A DNA stretch of 62,260 nucleotides from Solobacterium sp. (GTDB lineage Bacteria; Bacillota_I; Bacilli_A; Erysipelotrichales; Erysipelotrichaceae): assembly GCA_017432325.1 (NCBI GenBank), contig JAFRJJ010000087.1:1-62260 (forward strand), given 5' to 3'. Below are positions 43,101 through 49,422 of this stretch, piece after piece (position 1 is the stretch's first letter; each line of letters begins with the position of its first letter). The notes beneath the pieces were generated by a model. That model saw only the letters and a program-made list of their open reading frames with translations. It was not told where the DNA came from and made no database searches. The position numbers and the translations under genes were made by a program.

Positions 43101-43437
43101 CTATTACGGATATGAGAAGAGCGATGTGAAGTCGAACGAGATATGTGTCTCCTTCCGGGCAAAGGAATCCTCACGGGGCGGACCCGACCACCAGAGCACA
43201 GGATATGATTCCCGGGTGCCGGAAAATATGGACGGAGCGATCATGTACAACTATGAAACAGCCAAAGCATGGTCGATCGCCAACGGTGTCATGTATATGG
43301 AGGTACGTGATACTGTCAGAGCGGGAACATTCGAGGTCGTCTATGACACGGATGACAGCGAACAGGTACTCGCTCCGGGAACGGATATCAGCCAATACGA
43401 CAAAAACAATATTGTCACCATCTATTACTTCGGATGA
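40108..43437 (+). CDS. Class A penicillin-binding protein PBP1A with a long basic cytoplasmic tail
   Basis: A 1109-residue bifunctional peptidoglycan synthase. Cytoplasmic tail of about 190 residues: Pro/Ala/Glu-rich repeats (about 20-85, PPAVPAE twice), then Lys/Ala repeats of the KTAAK type (about 103-178). Membrane helix about 194-216. Glycosyltransferase-51 domain with EDSRYFDHDGFD (Glu277) and RQGGSTFTMQLVK; transpeptidase with QPGSSVKP (Ser nucleophile), GNSLN and YAKTGTTDW. C-terminal fibronectin-like region (about 910-1000). AAGGAG precedes the ATG inside recU, so the two are coupled. The tail is far longer than usual. Confidence 0.93.
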   Translation: MSETPRPDEMNIIPEDIKENAEGTVQPPAVPAETAGHAEETVQPPAVPAESETARTDTDTGAPAEEKAETEQPALPPAKEKEQKASLKNGVIRIRKTIRRMKKKAAARSASKAAGKAEVKPDSKTAAKAEPKKTAAKTTEKTAAKAAEKAAPKTTEKTAAKTAADTASKTAPKKTTGTSRPGTRKRKKKLKVYNLLTMIVIFFLILEVIAGAAGGALISRMLEEKPTLIVDDFFSPESSHVYDMNGTLIADVGTQLRENVSYNELSEAVIDAFLATEDSRYFDHDGFDISRFTKSAFTTVKNILLGSSARQGGSTFTMQLVKLTYWQNEEAGIARSKDIEYKIQQIALARELEKETDKKSILELYLNKLNFGGTGNIRGIEMASQYYYGKSAGELNLAEAAMLAGVINSPYYYDPHNFLDYATARRNTVLSLMLRHGYITKPEYNLAVNIKVEDTLVDPSSRRSGGTGGYAYQSYIDTAIREAEKITGQDPYSVAMEIYTYMDPDVQTVMDNIQAGYYEDVWFPDDLMEVGMISEDNHTGAIVAIGGGRNYGRGGSMLLNHATSQYKQPGSSVKPILDYALAFEYLGWATSHVVTDRPLMYEGTNIIVKNASGSYGGQMTLDYAVGNSLNTPAIQTLQEVINKAGWQTVVNYIMALGFSQITEDSFDIGFAIGGSNLVVSCEELMAAHAILMNGGYYIEPHTIRRIEFRSGLYEPIEPYYEPSQVLTEQAAYLAAHLMYRCVYGPYYNYMQLLQRDYPVYAKTGTTDWGDEGLEYNIPSGVAKDKWMVSETSKYTTAVWVGYEKGEKDANTYFSDEKQKANIPGYISNHILSALTDDIHPEAIPRPDGISDIQHILGTFPYAAVTQGMPANLIAYGMIKSEYYNLVQPNEGSLATIYNFNVIQESADTLTLSWPAYPDPEKLEDAGSTMDISLYDAYGNMLVEAYGNRLFDYSWIYGPVRYKATLTQNGQVVGQISSDSETTTENVNLLPGIETQACGYYGYEKSDVKSNEICVSFRAKESSRGGPDHQSTGYDSRVPENMDGAIMYNYETAKAWSIANGVMYMEVRDTVRAGTFEVVYDTDDSEQVLAPGTDISQYDKNNIVTIYYFG

Positions 43438-43439
43438 TG

Positions 43440-43477
43440 AAAAAGGGAGTGACCTTTGATGATCACTCCCCTTTTTT
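43440..43477 (+). terminator. Terminator after PBP1A
   Basis: Stem GGGAGTGA (43445-43452) / TCACTCCC (43463-43470), then CTTTTTTC. Confidence 0.88.
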
Positions 43478-43491
43478 CATGATGTCAGTTA

Positions 43492-44115
43492 TCAGATCTG
43501 CTTTGTCAATGTCAGGATGCCTGCGCAGAATGAGACCGGTGTAAATTCCAGATACGGGAATGAGCGTTTCAGCTCTTCCGCCACAAAATAGATCTCTTCT
43601 TCATCCCATTCATCGCCTGCCTGTCCCCTGCACTGTTCGAGTTCCCTGCGCGTAGTAAACGCGACATCACCGATCAGGATCTTTCCGTTTTCATTGAGCC
43701 GTGATCTCAGATCATGAAGAAATCTCACCTTCTGTTCATCCGTCAGATGATGCAGGGAATATGTGGCGACAATAAAATCATAACTCCTGTGCGTCAGAGG
43801 CTCTGCCAGCCCCTGTGTGAGATCACCCTGAACAAGCTGAGCCTGCGGCATTTTCGCGGATGCCAGTTCGATCATCCTTGAAGAGAAGTCCTGTCCGCAG
43901 ACGGTGCATCCGTGTTCATACAGTTTTGCTGTGAGCGTACCGGTGCCGAAACCGAGATCCAGTACCGATGCGTTCTGTTTCTGCATGATGATCCGGTAAA
44001 TGGTGCCGAGTACTTCTTTATAACCGGCAAAGGGATATGTGTTTTCTTCATCGGAGATCCCGACTGTTTTGTCATATCCGTCCGCCCACAGGTCAAATCC
44101 TTTTTGATCAAGCAT
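43492..44115 (-). CDS. Class I SAM-dependent methyltransferase
   Basis: A 207-residue Rossmann methyltransferase. The AdoMet motif I is VLDLGFGTGTLT near residues 51-62, motif II acidic QDFSSRM, post-II QGDLTQG and FIVATYSLHHL for motif IV. N-terminal FDLWADGYDKTV resembles the YrrT/UbiE-like group. Substrate unknown. AGGGGG precedes the ATG. It is separate from the upstream esterase by a terminator. Confidence 0.85.
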   Translation of the reverse strand: MLDQKGFDLWADGYDKTVGISDEENTYPFAGYKEVLGTIYRIIMQKQNASVLDLGFGTGTLTAKLYEHGCTVCGQDFSSRMIELASAKMPQAQLVQGDLTQGLAEPLTHRSYDFIVATYSLHHLTDEQKVRFLHDLRSRLNENGKILIGDVAFTTRRELEQCRGQAGDEWDEEEIYFVAEELKRSFPYLEFTPVSFCAGILTLTKQI

Positions 44116-44135
44116 ATAACCCCCTCAGTCCGTTC

Positions 44136-44166
44136 AAAAAGAAGAAAGAGACAGCTGTGCGTCTCC
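44136..44166 (-). terminator. Terminator between esterase and methyltransferase
   Basis: Reverse-strand GAGAC / GTCTC stem with an 8-base loop followed by TTTCTTCTTTTTG; short stem but clear T-rich tail. Confidence 0.65.
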
Positions 44167-44183
44167 TTCATCATGTTTTTGTG

Positions 44184-45059
44184 TCAGAATGCGTTGCCCT
44201 GCTGTTCATTGCCAAAGCCGAAGAACTTCAGCGCATACTGGATATCGCGTTCCCAGACACGCCATTCATGGGTACCCGGCCCTTCGATAAACTCCGCGTC
44301 AAATCCGATCTCTTCGCAGTGTTTTTTAAATGCCCGGAAGTTTCCTTTTGTATACATAAGGGGATCTTCCGTACCGGTCGCAAACAGGAATCTCGGCAGA
44401 TCTTTTCTGCCGGCAGCCCGCTCGACCGTACGCCAGATATTCGCCGGTGAAGCGAGATATTCGTCAACACTGTCAAATCTGTGCATGCTGTTGTAGAGTC
44501 TGAGATCAGACTTCATGACAGAATCTTCCTGCAGTTCGCTTCTCTTCATCGCATAGATCTTCTCCAGGCGTTCCCGGGAAGCATCCAGATTGCGCGGAAT
44601 GCTGGAAAGAGATGCACAGGCAGCGAATAATTCCGGATATGCAAGCGCCAGCTTCAGCGCGCCGCCTCCGCCCATGGACAGGCCGGCGATAAAGTTGTCT
44701 TCCCGTTTATCGGATGCCGGCAGCCAGTGATGTACCAGCGGCATCAGTTCTTCGATGATGTATCGGCAGGAATCATATCCGAGCGTAAAGTTGTCCCATG
44801 CCTCATAGTCTGTATTCATGACGGAAGGCATGACGACGATCAGATCGTGCTCACATGCATATACTTCAATATTTGATTTCCTGATCCAATCGCTGTGGCC
44901 GCCGAATGTACCGTGCAGAAGCCAGAGTACCGGATATTTCTGATCTTTTCCGTAGAACTGCGCAGGTGTTTCCGTCCGTTTGCGGTCGGGAACGATAATG
45001 TCAACGTCTTCGTTGCAGCCGGTATAGCAGCTTTCAAAATCCAGATGCAGCAATGCCAT
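44184..45059 (-). CDS. Alpha/beta-hydrolase esterase (EstA / esterase D-like)
   Basis: A 291-residue serine esterase. LLHGTFGGHSDW gives the oxyanion region, FIAGLSMGGGGALK the nucleophile elbow (Ser in GLSMGG), ATGTEDPL the acid region and GTHEWRVW the catalytic His. It resembles tributyrin esterase/acetyl-xylan esterase proteins of gut Firmicutes that remove short acyl groups. No signal peptide, so cytoplasmic. AGGAGG precedes the ATG. It starts 5 bp after the nth stop, so it is co-transcribed with dnaD-nth. Confidence 0.83.
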   Translation of the reverse strand: MALLHLDFESCYTGCNEDVDIIVPDRKRTETPAQFYGKDQKYPVLWLLHGTFGGHSDWIRKSNIEVYACEHDLIVVMPSVMNTDYEAWDNFTLGYDSCRYIIEELMPLVHHWLPASDKREDNFIAGLSMGGGGALKLALAYPELFAACASLSSIPRNLDASRERLEKIYAMKRSELQEDSVMKSDLRLYNSMHRFDSVDEYLASPANIWRTVERAAGRKDLPRFLFATGTEDPLMYTKGNFRAFKKHCEEIGFDAEFIEGPGTHEWRVWERDIQYALKFFGFGNEQQGNAF

Positions 45060-45063
45060 GTGT

Positions 45064-45714
45064 TCAGTCCTCCTTTGCCAGTTTCAGACGCGGCCGTTCG
45101 GTTTCTTTGCAGATATCCGTGAACGGACAGCGGTCACATTCCGGATTTCTGGCTTTGCAGAGATATCTGCCGAAGAATATCATCTGATGATGTGTTTTGA
45201 TCCATCTGTACTTGGGAATCTTTTTGCAGAGCTTCTTTTCGACTGTCAGGACGCTGTCTGTCTTGTCAGCCAGGCCAAGACGTTTGCTGATGCGTTCTAC
45301 ATGGGTATCCACCGCCAGTGCCGGCACCCCGTAGCATTCCGCCAGGATCACGTTTGCGCATTTCCTGCCGACCCCGGGCAGGCTGACCAGATCCTCCATG
45401 TTGTCCGGTATCTGATCATCAAAGCGTTCATGGACGCCCTCTGCCATGCCTTTGATGGACTTTGCTTTATTGCGGTACAGTCCGAGCGATGCAATCAGAC
45501 GTTCGATCTCGGGAAGCTCTCCGGAGGCCAGTGAAGCCGGATCCGGGAAACGTTCAAACAATGCAGGCGTCACCCTGTTGACGGATGCGTCCGTTGTCTG
45601 TGCCGAAAGCACGACTGCGACAGCCAGCTCATAGTTATCCTTGTGGTCCAGCTCGCATCTCGCGTCGGGAAACAGCTGGTCAAGTCCTGCCAGTACCCTG
45701 TCCGCCCTTCTCAT
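45064..45714 (-). CDS. nth: Endonuclease III
   Basis: A 216-residue base-excision repair glycosylase/AP lyase for oxidised pyrimidines. The helix-hairpin-helix is LVSLPGVGRKCANVIL, the catalytic Lys is within SLGLYRNKAKSI region and the catalytic Asp in ALAVDTHVERISKRLG; the C-terminal iron-sulfur cluster is C-x6-C-x2-C-x5-C (CKARNPECDRCPFTDIC). The start at 45714 gives an ATGA overlap with dnaD. dnaD-nth is a conserved Bacillota pair. Confidence 0.95.
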   Translation of the reverse strand: MRRADRVLAGLDQLFPDARCELDHKDNYELAVAVVLSAQTTDASVNRVTPALFERFPDPASLASGELPEIERLIASLGLYRNKAKSIKGMAEGVHERFDDQIPDNMEDLVSLPGVGRKCANVILAECYGVPALAVDTHVERISKRLGLADKTDSVLTVEKKLCKKIPKYRWIKTHHQMIFFGRYLCKARNPECDRCPFTDICKETERPRLKLAKED

Positions 45715-46250
45715 GATTTGCCTGCCTCGATCATTTCCGCCGTATATCCCTTCTGGATCCATGCCTTCAGGATGCCTTCGATATACGCAAGGCTGAGTTT
45801 CTGATAGATGCTTGCCTGACGCAGCGCATAGATGATCAGTTTGCGGTCGATCGTCCTGTTCCAGTCGGAGATCTTCTGCATTTCCTGCTGGCTGAGCGGT
45901 CTGCCGAACTCCGACTCGAATGTTTCAAACAGCGGGGAGTCCAGCACTCTCTGATATTTTGCTGTATCCGTTTCAAACAGTCCGTTCAGCGAAAAGTTCA
46001 CCTTCCGGCTGGAGGCGCGTATTTCCAGATAACGCTTCGCGCACAGTACAGACACTGCCTTGTCCGTTTCATCAGCCGACATGCCTGTCTTCTGGCTCAG
46101 CAGTTCCATCGTGATCTCGACATGATTCTGATTGAAAAAGTCGATCAGGAGCACCAGGACGGTCTCCTGCGCGGACAGTCCGAGCATCTCAAGATGGTCA
46201 AGGATCCAGTCTCTGTGATTCACATATTTGTATTCATACCATTTCGTCAT
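45711..46250 (-). CDS. dnaD: DnaD-family replication initiation protein
   Basis: A 179-residue DnaD. N-terminal winged helix (about 10-85, LSAQETVLVLLIDFFNQN and TGMSADETDKAVSVL) and C-terminal DDBH2 domain (about 100-170, EFGRPLSQQEMQKISDW and the conserved YIEGILKAW). DnaD helps DnaA/DnaB load the replicative helicase in low-GC Gram-positives. The ATG at 46250 has only a weak ribosome-binding site; a TTG two codons upstream is possible. Followed by nth with a 4-bp overlap. Confidence 0.92.
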   Translation of the reverse strand: MTKWYEYKYVNHRDWILDHLEMLGLSAQETVLVLLIDFFNQNHVEITMELLSQKTGMSADETDKAVSVLCAKRYLEIRASSRKVNFSLNGLFETDTAKYQRVLDSPLFETFESEFGRPLSQQEMQKISDWNRTIDRKLIIYALRQASIYQKLSLAYIEGILKAWIQKGYTAEMIEAGKS

Positions 46251-46293
46251 ATTCAATCCCGTTTAAAAAATATTATAACGGAAATTATTCAAA

Positions 46294-46323
46294 TTGCATT
46301 TACTATGCGGTTAATGCTAGAAT
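46294..46323 (+). promoter_or_regulatory. Extended -10 promoter for the thioredoxin-like gene
   Basis: TTGCAT (46294-46299), 18-bp spacer and TGCTAGAAT with TAGAAT at 46318-46323. The ATG at 46336 is only 12 bases past the -10 and has no ribosome-binding site. Confidence 0.55.
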
Positions 46324-46335
46324 AATCACACTGTT

Positions 46336-46872
46336 ATGCTGAAACGAATCTTATACATTTTCAATACCCTGCTCGTGATATGGAGCGCAGCATTCATTGG
46401 GTATATTATATTTGAACCGGAAGCACCTGATCAGACTGAGGTGCATGACTTTTTGAATACGACCGTCAATTACGAGGCGTTGTCTGATTACACGCTGAGT
46501 TCCGGTCCATCCGCGATCCATTACTATTACTTCTGCAGTTTCCAGAATGATGACTGCAGATACCTGGAAAACACGATCATGAAGAGCACGGCGAGAAATA
46601 CAGGCGTTGACCTGCCGTCCCTGATCGTATACGTCGACATTACCGCGCTGGAAGAAAAGCTGCAGACAAACAGGCTCAAGTCAGAGTGGAATATCGGAAG
46701 CTATCCCGCCTTTGTCGCGACCCGCAACAACCAGGATCAGATCGAAGTGCTCAACACATTGGAATGGGATCCCCAGTCACCGATCAATGAAGCTGATCTG
46801 ACAAAGTGGCTGCTGCAGAATAATCTCTACCAGGGTGCGACACCCGACACGATCGATAAACCGGCAAACTGA
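46336..46872 (+). CDS. Membrane-anchored thioredoxin-like protein, unknown
   Basis: A 178-residue protein with an N-terminal membrane anchor (about 6-26) and an external domain. The YYFCSFQNDDCRYLE segment near residues 64-78 sits after a beta strand as in thioredoxin folds, but the Cys spacing is C-x6-C rather than CxxC. SLIVYVDIT and YPAFVATRNNQ also fit a thioredoxin-like fold. Redox activity is therefore uncertain. Possibly leaderless. Single-gene unit with a strong terminator, divergent from dnaD. Confidence 0.6.
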   Translation: MLKRILYIFNTLLVIWSAAFIGYIIFEPEAPDQTEVHDFLNTTVNYEALSDYTLSSGPSAIHYYYFCSFQNDDCRYLENTIMKSTARNTGVDLPSLIVYVDITALEEKLQTNRLKSEWNIGSYPAFVATRNNQDQIEVLNTLEWDPQSPINEADLTKWLLQNNLYQGATPDTIDKPAN

Positions 46873-46908
46873 GGAAGTACGGTCCGTAAGGGCATACTTC
46901 CTTTTTTT
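46873..46908 (+). terminator. Terminator after the thioredoxin-like gene
   Basis: Stem GGAAGTA (46873-46879) / TACTTCC (46895-46901) and seven T. Confidence 0.82.
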
Positions 46909-46918
46909 GTCTGCGCAT

Positions 46919-46942
46919 TGAAAAAGGACTCCGCAGAGTCCT
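46919..46942 (-). terminator. Terminator after rsfS
   Basis: Reverse-strand AGGACTC / GAGTCCT with a 4-base loop and TTTTC tail. Confidence 0.82.
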
Positions 46943-46943
46943 G

Positions 46944-47282
46944 TTATTCACTGTATTCTTCGATCGGCAGATCGCCCCAGAGATTTTCCAGTTTATACTG
47001 TGCTCTGGCCTCTTCCGTAAAGATGTGCACGATCACTTCATTCAGATCCACGAGGATCCATGAGCTTCCTTCTGCGCCTTCCCTGGTACGGAGCGGGAAG
47101 CCTGCTTTCTGTGCAGCGTTGGCAACTTCATCCGCAAGACTGTCCGCATGGCGGAGATTTCTGGCTGTTGCGACAACAAACCAGTCCGTGAACGGATTGA
47201 TGCCTCTCATATCGATCACGGAAATGTGTTCGGCGAGTTTTTCACTCAGGGTGTGTTCGACTAACTGCAGTAAATCAGACAT
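46944..47282 (-). CDS. rsfS: Ribosomal silencing factor RsfS
   Basis: A 112-residue RsfS/YbeB protein that binds uL14 and blocks subunit joining during starvation. The nucleotidyltransferase-like core is clear: ISVIDMRGINPFTDWFVVATARNLRHADSLAD (given in parts: VIDMRGI, DWFVVATA, RHADSLAD) and SSWILVDLNEVIVHIF. Length is typical. It overlaps yqeK by 8 bp at the end of the yqeH-yhbY-yqeK-rsfS operon. Confidence 0.95.
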   Translation of the reverse strand: MSDLLQLVEHTLSEKLAEHISVIDMRGINPFTDWFVVATARNLRHADSLADEVANAAQKAGFPLRTREGAEGSSWILVDLNEVIVHIFTEEARAQYKLENLWGDLPIEEYSE

Positions 47283-48087
47283 TCAGTCCCTCCTTTTCAC
47301 GCATATACTGCTTTGACTCCGCAAGTACAAGTTCTGCTCCTTTTTTCAGATCCTGCCTGCTTAATTCCATTTCCTTCGTTGAATCATATCCCCTGGACGG
47401 TTCGATCTTATCGGCGATATACAGGATGCGGTCAAGATCGCCTGTTCCGTCACCGAGAGTATGATGCTTGATGGCTTCCAGGATCCTGTGATCACGCAGT
47501 CCGAGATAATGATACAGGTATACGGGGGCCGTATAGCTGTGCCATACCTTCGGGCTGTATTCCATCATTTCCGGCGCGTACACTTTCATGATCTTTCCGT
47601 TTGCTTCATCGCTGAAGGCTTTGGTCATATCATGCATCATGCCTGCCCGCCAGGCCTGATCTCCATCCAGTCCGTGCGCTTCTGCCAGCTGCCTGCATAC
47701 CATGGCAACCGACCTGCTGTGTGCGGCACGGTGCGGATTGCACAGATGATCCAGTGTTTCGTTCAGATAAGGTCCTTCTTCGATCAGGATCTTTTTGATT
47801 CCGGGTGCGGCAAGATCATATCTTCCCTGCCGGACTGTTTCTTCCGACGCGCTGTTGAGCGTGATCATATTGGCAGGACGGTCCTTTCCTTCGTACAGCT
47901 CCAATTTTCCCCATGATCTGACGGCTAGCCTGACCATGCGCATCCGTTCCGTACGTGGCAGGATCCCTTCTTCTGTTACATACAGATATATTTTTCTGAA
48001 TCCGTTGACCTTTGCGGCATTCAGAAGACGTCTGATCTCGGCATATGTGACCGGATCAAACGGCGCGCTTACGATACATGTCTTCAT
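47275..48087 (-). CDS. yqeK: NadD-like (degenerate) / YqeK HD-phosphohydrolase fusion
   Basis: A 270-residue protein of two parts. Residues 1 to about 95 resemble the nucleotidyltransferase NadD: APFDPVTYAEI, LPRTERMRMVRLA. However, the HxGH signature after FDP is replaced by T14-Y15-A16-E17, so adenylyl transfer is unlikely. Residues about 115-265 form a YqeK HD domain (His123, HD at 152-153, His183, HH at 208-209, Asp226), a family that hydrolyses Ap4A symmetrically. NadD and YqeK are neighbours in many Bacillota, which explains the fusion. The start overlaps yhbY as ATGA. A functional nadD should exist elsewhere. Confidence 0.85.
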   Translation of the reverse strand: MKTCIVSAPFDPVTYAEIRRLLNAAKVNGFRKIYLYVTEEGILPRTERMRMVRLAVRSWGKLELYEGKDRPANMITLNSASEETVRQGRYDLAAPGIKKILIEEGPYLNETLDHLCNPHRAAHSRSVAMVCRQLAEAHGLDGDQAWRAGMMHDMTKAFSDEANGKIMKVYAPEMMEYSPKVWHSYTAPVYLYHYLGLRDHRILEAIKHHTLGDGTGDLDRILYIADKIEPSRGYDSTKEMELSRQDLKKGAELVLAESKQYMREKEGLNV

Positions 48088-48371
48088 GGCAGAATGATCT
48101 TATGTTCACGGCTTCTGCGGTAAAGGATCAGTGTTCTGCCGATGATCTGAACGATCTCGCTGCGGGTGTGCATAGCCAGATCAAATGCCAGTTCCTTCGT
48201 ATCTTCAGGCGCAGTCTTAAGGATCCTGATCTTGATCAGTTCCCTGGCTTCCAGCGCCTTGTCGACTGTATCGATCAGGTTATCGCTGAGCGCTTCCTTG
48301 CCGATCTGAAAGATTGCCGGCTGCGTCTCGGCAAGAGAACGCAGATAACGTTTCTGTTTTCCTGTCAGCAT
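48084..48371 (-). CDS. yhbY: YhbY/YqeI CRM-domain RNA-binding protein
   Basis: A 95-residue CRM-domain protein: LTGKQKRYLRSLAETQPAIFQIGKE (in parts: QKRYLRSLA, IFQIGKE), the ARELIKIRIL strand and the final QIIGRTLILYRRS segment that contains the family GxxG-like motif. Members associate with pre-50S particles. Second gene in the yqeH cluster, 4 bp after the yqeH stop, with an ATGA overlap into yqeK. Confidence 0.93.
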   Translation of the reverse strand: MLTGKQKRYLRSLAETQPAIFQIGKEALSDNLIDTVDKALEARELIKIRILKTAPEDTKELAFDLAMHTRSEIVQIIGRTLILYRRSREHKIILP

Positions 48372-48375
48372 ATAT

Positions 48376-49422
48376 TTACAGCATTGCCTTTCTGAATGTT
48401 ACATTCACATGTTCTGGTGCTTTTGTGGTGATCGTTCCGACCTGTCCGCTGATGCTTGCCCAGCCCAGACCATCCACTACTACATCCATTTTATCAAGAT
48501 TCTTCCGGATGGTCATGGTGCGGAAGGCATTGTTTACAGGGACCGGTGAGAACAGTTTCCCGTAATGCCTGTCCCAGAGATCATCCGCTGCAGACGCTTT
48601 GGAGCGGTGCAGGCTCAAACGGCTGCCGATATACCATACACATGTCGCATGATCACATCCTCTCAGATCGAGACGGAACAGTCCGCCGACTGCGAATGAC
48701 TGGTCCCCTCTGAGCTGGAAGATCTGCGGTTTGATCGTCGTGAACGGAAGGATCGTTTTCAGATCTTCCTCGTGTACCTGCATCAGCAGACTGTTTTCGA
48801 TCTCAATACCGGGTGTATCGATATATGTCACGCCGTCGATCTCGATCTGATTGAGCGCCAGTGTCGTTCCGGGATACCGGCTGCTGGCAAGGATCTCTTC
48901 CCCTGCCAGATGATTGAGCAGAGTGCTCTTTCCGGCATTGGCCCTGCCCATGACGATCACGTCACGGCCGTTTCTCAGCATATCCACAGCATCCTTGACT
49001 TCCCGGATCCCGTCGTTGTCCTTGCTGGTCATGATCAGTCCCCTGATGCGGATGCCGAGTTCCTTCAGCCTGGCAAAAACGAATCTTGCGATCTTTTCAT
49101 GGCTCAGTGTATCCGGCAGGATATCGCGCTTCGAACAGACCATGATGATGTCTTTATCACCGATCTTTCTTGTCAGTCCGGGGATCATGCCTGCTTCAAA
49201 GTCAAACAGGTCGACCACCCACAGTACCAGGGCATCCCTGGCAGCGATCTCGTTCAGAACCATGTCCGGGTCAATACCCGTGCGCATGGATACCGTCAGA
49301 TCATCATAGTGGATAAGACGGAAACATCTGCGGCAGTATTCCGCGTCCAGTTTCGGTGTATATCCTGCCTGATCCGGATATTCATTCTGCAGCACTGCGC
49401 CGCAGCCTTTGCATATCGTCAT
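48376..49422 (-). CDS. yqeH: Circularly permuted ribosome-biogenesis GTPase YqeH
   Basis: A 348-residue GTPase needed for 30S assembly. N-terminal zinc finger (CKGCGAVLQ and YCRRCFRL). The G motifs are in permuted order G4 (CSKRD) - G5 - G1 (MGRANAGKSTLLNHL) - G2/G3 (SRYPGTTL, IDTPGIE). The C-terminal domain (about 240-348) binds RNA. It is first in its cluster and overlaps the parC stop by 4 bp (ATGA), so it may also be fed by parE-parC transcription. Confidence 0.95.
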   Translation of the reverse strand: MTICKGCGAVLQNEYPDQAGYTPKLDAEYCRRCFRLIHYDDLTVSMRTGIDPDMVLNEIAARDALVLWVVDLFDFEAGMIPGLTRKIGDKDIIMVCSKRDILPDTLSHEKIARFVFARLKELGIRIRGLIMTSKDNDGIREVKDAVDMLRNGRDVIVMGRANAGKSTLLNHLAGEEILASSRYPGTTLALNQIEIDGVTYIDTPGIEIENSLLMQVHEEDLKTILPFTTIKPQIFQLRGDQSFAVGGLFRLDLRGCDHATCVWYIGSRLSLHRSKASAADDLWDRHYGKLFSPVPVNNAFRTMTIRKNLDKMDVVVDGLGWASISGQVGTITTKAPEHVNVTFRKAML

